Position numbers and translations under genes: made by a program. Under the pieces are notes generated by a model that saw nothing but the letters and a program-made list of their open reading frames with translations, was not told where the DNA came from and did not search any database. From positions 134,833,104-134,897,103 of the forward strand of contig CM061062.1 of the NCBI GenBank assembly GCA_030762895.1: a stretch of 64,000 bases of DNA, given 5' to 3'. This DNA is from Sophora flavescens (taxonomy: Eukaryota > Streptophyta > Magnoliopsida > Fabales > Fabaceae). Positions 53,153 through 63,421 of this stretch are shown one piece after another (position 1 is the stretch's first letter; each line of letters starts with the position of its first letter).

Positions 53153-55029
53153 TGTAAAGCGTCTGACTCGTCGTGCGTCTGACTCACACTCCTGTGACCC
53201 TTATGTGCTTTGATGAACCCAAACATTATGTAATCAATTTTACATTGAACCATCTGAATATTGCTAATCATATACTTGAGTTGTGTAGCCAAAGCATTCT
53301 ATCTCTTAGCAGATCAAGTCAACAAAAGATTATGAAAGAATCAATAGGTTATATACAAGCGTCTGATTCAAAGCTGACGAAGTACAATGTGTTTGAAAAT
53401 TGACTCACACTGAAGCTTATATCAACATCTCTCAGACTCACCAATTTATGAAAAAGAACAACTAGCAGCAGTATTAAAGCAAATCAGTCAATGACTGTCA
53501 TCTTCACTGAAAGATAAAGGAAAAGGACTTACCCATTCAATAAGCAAAAGAAAGAAAAGAAGGTATCAAGCAAATACTCTTATAAGAAGACTGTTCGTTC
53601 TTACATGACTATTTGTGCTTATTGAAGACCAAGAAGCCTGAAGTAGTTATCAAGTCAAACTAATGATCAAAGTATTCCAAAAATACAAACACTATATTCT
53701 GAAGGAAGTTGAAAGACGAAGGATCAAGATTACAGATCAGAACAAGACTAAGAAGTTTCACTTCAAAGAAGCGTCTATCTCTCTCAGTATGCGTCTAAGC
53801 TTCTGACAAAGTCAGAATCACTCTTCTGACAGATTAACTTGTTTGATTAAAAAGATATTCAAATATCCACAAGCTTAGAAGATGTGAAACTCTAAGTCCC
53901 CTTCGATATTATTGGAGCACGCGCTAAGGAGAAAAGCTCTCTATGAAGAAATCACTTAACATCTGATTCAAGAGTAAGAGTGATTTGAAATATAGTTAAT
54001 TAAACTTGGAAGAAGTTTATTAATATATTTCTTATCTTCAATCGAAATCAGAAAAAAGAGAAAATACAAAAGGGCAAAGCTACAGAAAAGCATTCCTTAA
54101 GTAAAAAAGGGAAAAGCTACTTTATCTAAGCTTTTCTAAGTGTTGCACAAATAAGGAAAGAACGGTGCCCAAAGCCATAAAAGCATATCTGTTATAATTT
54201 GCTATCATCAAGGAATCTTCAACGTTCTTCAAAGAATTTATTGTCAAGTCAGAACAGTTATTTGCTGAAGAACAAAGCTGAAGAATCTCAAATGCATCTC
54301 AACGGATCTCTCTGATCAAGTATAAATAGAAGAGTCGAAGACTGAACAAAGTAGTAGTGAGTAACACACTAATAAGCTACCAGAGAAAGCCAATATTTAA
54401 TCATCTGTGAAAAAACTATATTACTCAAGAACAACATTCATCTTATCAAATCTATAGCTAAAAGCCTTGATTACTCTCATATCTTCTTCACACTCTGAAA
54501 ATCATTTGAAGGAGAACTCATCTGTAACTCACCAAGTTCCAAGTTCATATTCACTCTCTTTAGTGTTAAAAGATTGGTTGAATTGCTTTGTAAATTTGAA
54601 GTTGTGCTTCAAAACTCTCTCAAAACTCTGAGCTTGAAGAGGCTTGTTTCAAGAATACTTGTTGAGCCTGAAGAGGCTAGGTGTGTAAACAATACTTGTG
54701 GTTGAGCCTGGAGAGGCTAGGTGTGCAAATAATACTCGTATGTAACCTTGATCAGTTATAGTGTTAAAGCTTGTGAAACCAAGGACTGGATGTAGCCCAA
54801 AGTTTGTGGGTAAACCAGGATAAATCTCCGAGTATACTCTTCTCCTAACTCTTACTTTACTATTCAGTTTGTTTAACTGTTTTAAGTAACTAACTCAGGT
54901 GTGTTAAATAGTTGTTGATCAGTTTGTTGAGAAAGGCAGGTCTGTCTTTAACCATCTCACATTCACCGATTCTATTTTGTGCTTCTTACACTCTGATTTT
55001 TGAAAACACACTAGTGCAATAAGTGCTTT

Positions 55030-55385
55030 TTACGTCAGTTAAAATTGATTTTTTACGTCAGAATACTGACTGACGTAAATACAGCTGACGTTAAAAGTTA
55101 AACTTTTAACGTCAGTTGAGAACTGACGTTAAATATAACACTATTAACGTCGGTTCTTTAACACAACTGACGTTAATTTTGTCAAAATTAACGTCAGTTC
55201 TTTAACAAAACCGACGTAAATTTTGTTAAAACTAACGTCAATTGTTATTAAGAACTGACGTTAAAGGTCTTAATTTTAACGTCAGTTGTAATAAACAACT
55301 GACGTTAATAGTGTACTGTATATTTTTATAAAATACTTTTAACGTCAGTTGTATGATACAACTGACGTTAATAGTATTTTTTTTT
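55030..55385. repeat. CACTA-2 left subterminal repeats
   Basis: About fourteen TTAACGTCAGTT / AACTGACGTTAA motifs, many as head-to-head pairs that would fold into hairpins (for example around 55320-55370). Confidence 0.92.
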
Positions 55386-55572
55386 AAATTCAGTTTTAAA
55401 ATATCACTCCCCTAACCCATCACTGCATTTAGTAAATATCCCAAAATACGTGAATATCACACACATTACAGAATTGCAAAGGAAAAATGGAACAATGATC
55501 CATATGTATGCCTGTTCAAAACAATATATATTTATTAACATAGGTTATAAATGTATACTAAGTTTAAACTAC

Positions 55573-58500
55573 CTATATCAATATCCCTTCGTGATGATCA
55601 TCACGAGTGGCATGTACATCGTCCACCTGTGTCTCCTCGATTATAGTAGGCATGTTTGTTGAAAAATAAGGAGTCTCAGGAATATCAAGATTTGAATCTT
55701 CATTTTCATCACTACTATTATACATGCTTTTTCCTTGGAGAACCATAGACAACCTTTTGTTAGAAGGATCAGTGATGTAGAACACTTGTTTTACTTGGGA
55801 AGCCATTATGAAAGGCTCATTTATATGACCTAACTTGTTGAGGTCTACCAATGTGAACCACAATTCGTCGGTTTGTACACCACCGTTACTATCAACCCAC
55901 TTACATTTAAATACCGGCACCGTAAGCTTAGTGTAATCAAGCACCCAAATATCTTCAATATATCCAAAGTAAGGTCTCGGTCTTTAGAACGGGTTTTGTG
56001 TCCTTTGCACTAGAGAAGTGCATTGCTTCGGCCACGATCATAACCCCACTATTTTGCATGGTACTCTTGTTATCTTGTTCCTTTGTATAAAAGGAAAAGT
56101 TATTTATGTCGTATCCGCTCCAACATATGACGTTGAAGTTAGGCCCACGTGCTAGCCATTTTACGTCATCAGAAGCAGTACTACCATCCTTAAGCATTTC
56201 TTCCTTGAACCATGGTAAGAAAGTCTTGTTATGCTTGTTCAACAACCACCTTTTGCTCATTCGAGGGTTTTCTTGATTGACTTTTCTTTTATGTTCAAAT
56301 AAGAAAGGCTGAACACATTCGATGTTGTTCAATATATACAAATGTGCTTGAAGCACTTCCACCCGATCCTTCCTATTAATTCTTAAGCCATGTGTACCCT
56401 TACCTTGACATCTGATCTCATCATGCCGAGGCTTAGGAACCCCTATAGGATCCGTGTTATGAAGGTAGTCCGAACAAAACTCAATAGCTTCTTCTGCAAC
56501 ATACCTTTGAACAATAGATGCTTCCGGACGATGAGGATTCTTCACGTACCCTTTCAAGATCTTCATGTAGCGCTCAACTGGGTACATCCATCTCAGAAAA
56601 ACCGGCCCACATAATCTAATCTCCATCACCAAATGAACAATTAAGTGAACCATTATGTCGAAAAAGGAAGGAGGAAAATACATCTCCAATTGGCACAAGA
56701 TTGTAGCAGCCTCAACTTCCAAGTCATCCAACATACGGGGGTCAACGACTTTGCTACATATAGAATTGAAGAATGAGCACAACCGAGTAATGGCATGTCT
56801 CACATTTTTTGTAGCAATACCACGAATAGCAACGGCAGAAGTTGTTGCATCAAGATGTGACAATCATGAGACTTCAAGCCAACCAATTTAAGATCACTAG
56901 AGACAAGCCTCTTCATATTTGAAGAGTAACCATGTGGAACTTTGATGCCCTCAAGACACCCGCAAAACTTTGTCTCTTTTTTTTTTGACAAAGTATGACA
57001 TCTTTGGCGGCAAATAAGTCCGCTTACCATCCTCAACAACTGGAGCTAATGCTGCTCTCGTATACCCATAGCAACGAGGTCGAGACGAGCATTCACACCA
57101 TCCTTTGTCTTGCCCCTGAATGTTGAGAAACGTCCCGATCACACTATCACACACATTTTTCTCCACATGCATCACATCAATGCAATGAATCGACATCAAG
57201 CTTGCGCCATTATGTAAGATCAAAGAATATCGACCTCTTCTTCCATATGTTTTTCTCAACATCTTTACCTTTCTTTTTGGACTTGCCGAATATAAAATCG
57301 ATGTCCTTTAACCTCTGATAAACCTGCTCTCCAATTAAGGCCGCGCTTCTTCTCGTCTCTTGGCATCCATTAAAAGCTTTTTTCATCTTACAATATGGGT
57401 GATCACGTCTAAGAAATCTCCGATGCCCAAGGTAAACCGTCTTCTTTCCATGATGCAACTGAGTGTAGCATGTGCCTTCTTCACATATAGGGCATGCTTT
57501 ATGCCCCTTGACACTGTACCCGGACAAGTTACCGAATGCTGGAAAGTCGTTGATGGTGCAAAATAACATGGCACGAAGCTTGAAAGTCTCATGAGAATAC
57601 CCATCAACTACATCAACACCTTCCACCCACAATGTTTTCAAGTCTTCAATCAAGGGACCTAGATAAACATCTAAGTCATTTCCCGGTTGCTTTGGGCCCG
57701 AAATCATCATAGACAACATCATGTATTTGCGCTTCATTCATAACCAAGGGGGCATGTTGTAAATTACCAACAGAACAGGCCATGAACTATGAATACTACT
57801 CATGTTACCATAAGGATTCATTCCATCCGTAGCAAGTCCAAGCCTTAGGTTTCTTGGCTCATCGACGAAATCCGGAAACATAGTATCGATATTCTTCCAT
57901 TGAATAGAATCAGCAGGATGACGAACCTTTCCATCACGTTTCCTCTCATCATTATGCCATCTAAGATTCTTCGCATCTTTTGTATTGGCAAACAATCGCT
58001 TGAACCTTGGAATTATTGGAAGATACCACAACACCTTCGCAGGAGGACCATTTTTTCTCACATCATCAAGATCATCATCATCACCACCACCCTTCACTTT
58101 ATATCGTGATAACCCACATTTGGGGCAATCGTGATTGTCTTCATGAACACCGGTGTACAATATGCAATCATTGGGGCATGCGTGTATCTTCTTCTACTCC
58201 ATACCCATAGGACACAATACCTTCTTGGCCTCATAGTTACGGTCAGGCAATGTGTTGTCCTACGGAAGCAAGTCTTTCAACACTTCAAGCAATTTCGTGA
58301 AGCTTTTATCGGTCCAACCATTTCTCGCCTTCACACAAACCAATTTTAGCACCGCCGACAACCGTGTATGAGTAGTACACCCTGGATATAAAGGCTTATC
58401 CACATCACCGCACAACCTATCATACACATGAGCTCGATGAAAAGATTCTTGTCCAATATCACGGATCATGTCCTCTACTCGATCATCCTCCATATCTACG

Positions 58501-58775
58501 TCAACGTCCTCACTTTGGGAGACACTCGCTGTACTACTCAACAACACATCACCATGCCATATCCATCTTGTATAACTCAAGCAAATCCCTTCACAAATCA
58601 AATGAGTACGTATATCCTTCACCGTACATTTCCTCGTATTAAAACACTTGACACAAGGACAACAGAACATTCCATTACTATTAAGAGCATTCCTTTGAGC
58701 AAATTCTATAAATTCTCCCACCCCCTTCAAATACTCAGCACTAGTACGCTTACAAACCATCCAACTACGATCCAT
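55573..58775 (-). pseudogene. CACTA-2 TNP2-like transposase
   Basis: Start ATG 58775 (MDRSWMVCKRTSAEYLKGVG). Domains in order: Transpos_assoc (GEFIEFAQRN, CPCVKCFNTRKC), DKSFTKLLEVLKDLLP then TAG, a YTGVHEDNHDCPKCG zinc motif, and Transposase_21 (LWYLPIIPRFKRLF, NLRLGLATDGMNPYG, a TGA after NMPPWL, FCTINDFPAFGNLSGY, CPICEEGT). Then a frameshift near 57250 and HCIDVMHVEKNVCDSV. DUF4218 reads as KSHDCHILMQQLLP and PPSFFDIMVHLIVHLV with RWMYPVERYMK. The C-terminus needs another frameshift near 55955 to reach DUF4216 (YFGYIEDIWVLDYTKL, VFKCKWVDSNGG), ending EGILI. At least three stops and two or more frameshifts, so inactive. Intron positions were not resolved. Confidence 0.88.
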
Positions 58776-58802
58776 AACTAGATAGGTCCTGTAGATATAC
58801 AA

Positions 58803-58830
58803 AACATATATATATATATATATATATCCA
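58803..58830. repeat. (TA)n microsatellite
   Basis: Alternating TA just upstream of the CACTA-2 transposase start. Confidence 0.9.
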
Positions 58831-58885
58831 ATATAAGGACAATACGGGAGATTGAAAACTATAGGTTTTAAAGATTAATTGCCAA

Positions 58886-59006
58886 GCACTGGTCACAGCC
58901 TGGCAGTGATGTCCATCACGGTCGTAACGTGCCAACTGAACAGACCATGCCATCACAGGCAGAACTGATCACGGCCTAGCCGTGATTAGCATCACGACCG
59001 TGACAG
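58886..59006. repeat. Palindromic CACGG repeat, two copies, in CACTA-2
   Basis: Two copies of GGTCACAGCCTGGCAGTGA / GATCACGGCCTAGCCGTGA followed by CATCACG(G/A)(T/C)CGT(A/G)AC, the same unit as in the gypsy LTRs, upstream of the transposase start. Confidence 0.85.
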
Positions 59007-59519
59007 ATCAACCAGCAGAGCAACATGCACTCAAAACCAAAAACAGAGACGTACATTCCAAACAACTCAAACTCACGGTTTCAAGTTTCAACTACTGAGA
59101 CTACAGTTTCGACATACACTCAAAACCAAAAATACAAAAATGTGCCCTAAATACTCACCAGAAATAGGTGCTCGCGTGGTGGTGGGGAGGGGAGCTCAAG
59201 TGGTGGCCAACGTTCGATGTGGTTACTGAGAGCAGAGGGACAAGGAGAGTTAGTGCGCGGGAAGGGGAAAGAGAGATGTACGTCAAGTTATTGCAAAGAA
59301 TGAATGGAAAGACAGAGTTAGGGTTAATAGTGTACCTCACGGTGGTGGCGAAGAAGCCCTCGCGGTGGTTGCGGTGGAGATGAGCTCGTGATTAGGGTTC
59401 TGTGCTGGGTGAGAGTGAGAGTGAGAGTGAGGGTTGAGAGTGATTTAGGGTTGAGCGTGATGAAAAGAGAAAAGAGACGTGCGTACGAGCGAAGTGCGGA
59501 AGGCGCGCGCGGGTGTAAA

Positions 59520-60300
59520 CGCGTTTTATAAAACAACATTTAACGCCGGTTGTATTAAACAATCGACGTTACAATTAATTTTTTAACGCCGTTTTATTAA
59601 CAAACTGACGTTAAATATTAATATTTTTAAAAAAACACTTTTAACGTCCGTTGTTGAATACAAATCGACGTTAAAAGTGTTGTGTAAAAATCATTCTCTA
59701 TATAAAGTAACTTTCTTCATCGTATCGTATCTGCACATCGCCTCTTCTTTTCCTCTATATTTCTATTCCTTCACAAAATGGCTCGAGACCTGTGTTAATT
59801 GAGTGACAACAGGGCATTTCGGATAGGGATATAGGATTATTTACGCCGCCTATTTATTTAATCAAGTAAAAAATCACACTTTTAACGTCAATTGTATAAA
59901 CAACAGGCGTTAAAAATAAATATTTTTATTTTAAAAACACTTTTAACTTCAGTTTTATTAAACAACCGACGTTAACGAAGTGTATAAGTTTCTGCAAAAA
60001 CATTCATTCCTTTGACTACTCTGCTACTTACCCATTGACTGTGTTAAGAGTGACAACAGGGGCATTTCGAGATAGGGATATAGGATTATTTACGCCACTT
60101 GTTTATTTAATCAAGTAAAAATCACACTTTTAACGTCGGTTGTATAAACAACGGCGTTAAAAATAAATATTTTTTATTTTAAAAACACTTTTAACGTCAG
60201 TTTTATTCAACAACTGACGTTAAAAGTGTATAAGTTTCTGCAAAAGCATTCATTCCTTTGACTACTCTGCTACTAAATTACCCATTACTGTTGTGCTACT
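59520..60300. repeat. CACTA-2 subterminal repeats with a 247-bp tandem duplication
   Basis: TTAACGTC(A/G)GTTG-type motifs recur through here. A block from GTTAATTGAGTGACAACAGG (59794) to about 60040 is repeated from 60041 to about 60290 (TGTGTTAAGAGTGACAACAG), and a third, shorter copy appears near 61205-61345. Confidence 0.85.
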
Positions 60301-60539
60301 TACCGATGCACATTGTAACCTATAATCCTCTTTATGAGCATTAAGTTTATACCTAGACTTAAAGGTCTATTTCTTCCTAATCCTTCGGGGCGTTTTCTTT
60401 TCTGCACGTTTATAATATATGACTGCCAACTCCCAATGCGCCTTGGAACCTAATGCTCTTAATGATCAATTTAATTTTTAGCAACTTACGACGCCTAGTA
60501 ACTTCATCCCCTACTCCTATAAATAGCTTCCTTCCAACC

Positions 60540-61030
60540 TTTAATTTTTCTGCTTCACAATATGGCTCTGCCATGGAGATTAACTTCATCACTCTTTCTT
60601 CCTATACCTAGACTTAAAGGTCTCTGTCTTAATGGTCAAACAACTTCTGAGGTTGTGTAAATCGCATTACATGGGTGATAAGGGTGTGTAAATCGCATTA
60701 TGTGAATTGCACACACCATCATCCTTCAGGAGAATCAGCAGCTACAGTTCCAAAACCTCAGCTTTGGAACCAAGTGGTTGTTCCAAGAATATTGCTGAAA
60801 CAGATCGAGTGCACCCTTCACTCTGCCACGGCTCCAAAGTGACTGTGGATTCAGATGGAGCATCAAGGACTTCAAATGAGGGAGGGGATGCATTCAATGT
60901 TGGAGTTTCTGAGGACAGGACTGAGAAGAAAATGATGTTGAAGCAGAAACTTTTTTATATTTTAGTGCTATCTTGCGGAAATTTTTTATCTTTTAATAAT
61001 GTAATTGTATCTTATGAATCGCTTCAATGA
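60540..61030 (+). other. Gene-like stretch in CACTA-2, possible captured sequence
   Basis: A 107-residue open frame from ATG 60707 (MHTPSSFRRISSYSSKTSAL...), with ordinary base composition unlike the subterminal repeats around it. A shorter parallel frame reads GESAATVPKPQLWNQVVVP. I do not recognise either. It could be a piece of host gene picked up by the transposon or a chance ORF. Confidence 0.3.
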
Positions 61031-61199
61031 GATACGATTTGATTATACATATATATCTTGTTTTATGTTAAGTGTTTATTTATTTTAATTTGCACAAGAA
61101 TTTGTTAATTTACTAATTCAAGCTAATTAATTAAGATTAAAAATAAACTTTTTTAAAAAAAAAGATTAAAAATAAACTGCACTATATGGAGTGATGATC

Positions 61200-61578
61200 T
61201 GCGTTAAGAGTGACAACAGGGAGATGACAACGAAAGAAAGATAGGAATGAGTTGATTATTTACGTCAGTTATTTATTTAACTGAAGTAAAAAATCACACT
61301 TCTAACGTCAATTTTATAAACAACTGACGTTAAAAGTGTTAATAATTTCTTGCAAAACACTTTTAACGCCAGTTCATTAAACAACTGACGCAAATAGTGA
61401 TTTAATATTTACAAAACTGTCACCGCCTCACTTTTAACGTCAGTCCTTAAAACAACTGACGTTAACAGTGAATTAATGAAGTCTGATATTTACAAAACTG
61501 CCACCGCCCCCTTTTTAACGTCTAGTTTTGGTTAACTGACGTAAACCTTTACCGTCTAATGTATATTTTCCACTAGTG
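61200..61578. repeat. CACTA-2 right subterminal repeats and terminus
   Basis: Several TTTAACGTCAGT / ACTGACGTTAA copies, ending TTTTCCACTAGTG at 61578. Confidence 0.9.
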
Positions 61579-61621
61579 ACACTATTCAACCCCCTTCTAG
61601 TGTTGTTTTGTTCCATTTTAG

Positions 61622-61634
61622 TTGGTATCAGAGC
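61622..61634 (+). promoter_or_regulatory. Primer-binding site of copia D
   Basis: TTGGTATCAGAGC two bases after the LTR end; exact complement of the initiator-Met tRNA 3' end from base 61623. Confidence 0.9.
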
Positions 61635-61682
61635 TCAGCCTCTAGGTTGAGCACCTCAGTGTAGTGGAAAAGGTTCTGAAGA

Positions 61683-63014
61683 ATGGCAAGTGAAGCAACC
61701 TCAAGCAACTGTATGTACAATCAGGGTACATATCTCAGTAAACCACCCATGTTCAATGGAAAGTATTACAAGTACTGGAAAAATAAGATGAAAATTTTTA
61801 TTGATTCAACTGACTTAGATCTTTGGGAAATTATATCTCAAGGACCATACAGTCCAACTGATGAAAGTGGAAATGCTATTCCAAGAAGCAGATGGACATC
61901 ATACCACAAAAATATGGTTCAGTTTAATGCCAAAGCAAAATTTCTTCTTGTATGTTCTCCTAGTAGGTCTGAATACGATAAAGTCGGTAGCTGTGAAACA
62001 TCCAAAGACATTTGGAACAGACTAGAAGAAATATATGATGAAGATGTTGTCAAAGAAACATATGAAGAAAGATCAGTTAACAATGTTGACAAGCTTTCCA
62101 TCTTCAAGTATACCAACAGATGAACAATATCAAAATGATGATGAAGATGAAGAAGTTTTTGAAGCAACCAGAAAGATGACAAGATTCTAGAACAAAATAA
62201 GAGCTAAGAAAGCAGCAATCAGCTGGTGACAAGATGCCACCACTCAAAAAGATGATCACTTGGGAAGATCTGGACAAAGAATCAGATGAAGAGTTTAAAT
62301 GTTTACTTGGAGACACTGACTCAAATTATAAGGTAAATTCTGAATTTGAGGATTTACAAGATGTCTATCATGAGCTTCTCAGTGAATCCAACTGTATTCT
62401 TGATAAGTTCAAAGAATTTAATAAAAAGTATGCGAAGCTCACTAAGGAGCGTGAACAGAAAAATCTTGATATTAATGAAGTAGTCAAGAGAAAACAGAAA
62501 GCTTATAGTAGAAATGCTCAGAGCTGAGATCAGTACTGAAACACCACCATCTGAAGAAGTCTTGAAACTTCAACAGAAAGTGGAAGAGCTCACTAATGAT
62601 CTCTCTAGATTTGTCATTGGCAAGAACAACCTGATGAAACTTCTAGGAAGTCAAAGGTCTAGTTTTGACAAAACTGGCATTGGATACATTGAAGAGAATC
62701 ATGATAAAGTATCCAATAAACTCTCAGATAAATTGAAATTTACTAATAAATATTCCTTTGAAACATCATGTACATTTTGTGGTAAATCCACACATATCAC
62801 GTCCAAGTGCTTTCACAAGAGGAAAGCCAAGTCTTCACAGACTAAAACAACTAATGGGAAAGGACCCGAAAAGGTATGGGTACCAAAACACCTTTTAATT
62901 CCTCTTGCAGATTTTTTGAGTAGAACAAAGAAGACACTTATAATAGAAGTTGGAAAATGGACTCTCACTACTCACAATCATAAAAGAGTATGTATTTCAA
63001 AGCCTCCAATTTAA
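61683..63014 (+). pseudogene. Copia D gag, internally deleted
   Basis: Starts at ATG 61683, with KPPMFNGKYYKYWKNKMKIF, DLDLWEIISQGPY and a DIWNRLEEIYDED end to the N-terminal domain. A large in-frame piece is then missing (the UBN2 region and first zinc knuckle): after ERSVNNVDKLSIFKYTNR the frame stops. It resumes at MITWEDLDKESDEE (62246), a Glu/Lys-rich coiled coil and LKLQQKVEELTNDLSRF. A zinc knuckle CTFCGKSTHITSKC (about 62770-62811) and a KVWVPK linker follow. The last codons (to TAA 63014) lie in the protease start region but in a shifted frame. Confidence 0.85.
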
Positions 63015-63421
63015 GCAAGAACACCTCAGAGAGAAAGAGATACAATAAAAGAGGTCAGTGATTTATTGAGACAAATCACTTACAAGTAAGTTTTCAAAAA
63101 CATATCTTAATATTTTTATGTATGAATATTTGTATGATGTGTCTGTTTGTTTAAAACCCGTCTGATATGACGTGGACCCTCTTAAATACTGAGAAAGACA
63201 TAATTAATTTCAAAATTCACGAAGGATTAAGTGGGAAGTTAACGAGAAAATGTTTCGCTCCCTTCGGCTAGTTTCTCTCTTCGCATGTCAGTGTCATAAA
63301 TGCTAAGTGCTTTTTGTAAACCTCTCCCTCATACACAACCTTTTACCTTCAGACTCCTCTCTCTCTAAAGTTCTCACCTTTTCATTTTCAAAACCTAATC
63401 TCTCTTCGTCTTCCTACCCAA
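63015..63421. other. Noncoding stretch between gag and the ORF at 63422
   Basis: AT-rich, then CT-rich near 63290-63420 like a leader sequence (CTCTCTCTAAAG, CTAATCTCTCTTCG). No ORF, splice site or promoter that I can support. Confidence 0.4.

Larger units (their letters stand above)
55009..61578 (-). mobile_element. CACTA-2: 6.6-kb CACTA transposon with a TNP2 pseudogene
   Basis: Ends CACTAGTGCAATAAGTGC and, inverted, CACTAGTGGAAAATATAC. Flanks ACA (55006-55008) and ACA (61579-61581) are the 3-bp duplication. Subterminal motif TTAACGTCAGTTG / CAACTGACGTTAA, unrelated to that of CACTA-1, so this is a different family. TNP2 points left; no TNPA-like gene was found. It interrupts the copia D LTR between GAAAACACA and CTATTCAACCCCC. 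Confidence 0.94.
53153..61620 (+). repeat. Copia D 5' LTR (about 1.9 kb) holding CACTA-2
   Basis: Left part 53153-55008, right part 61579-61620, with ACA duplicated by the CACTA. It contains three GAAGAGGCTAGGTGTG(C/T)AAA-like units (54635-54735) and the family end TATTCAACCCCCTTCTAG. No ORF in the left part is convincing. Confidence 0.8.
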
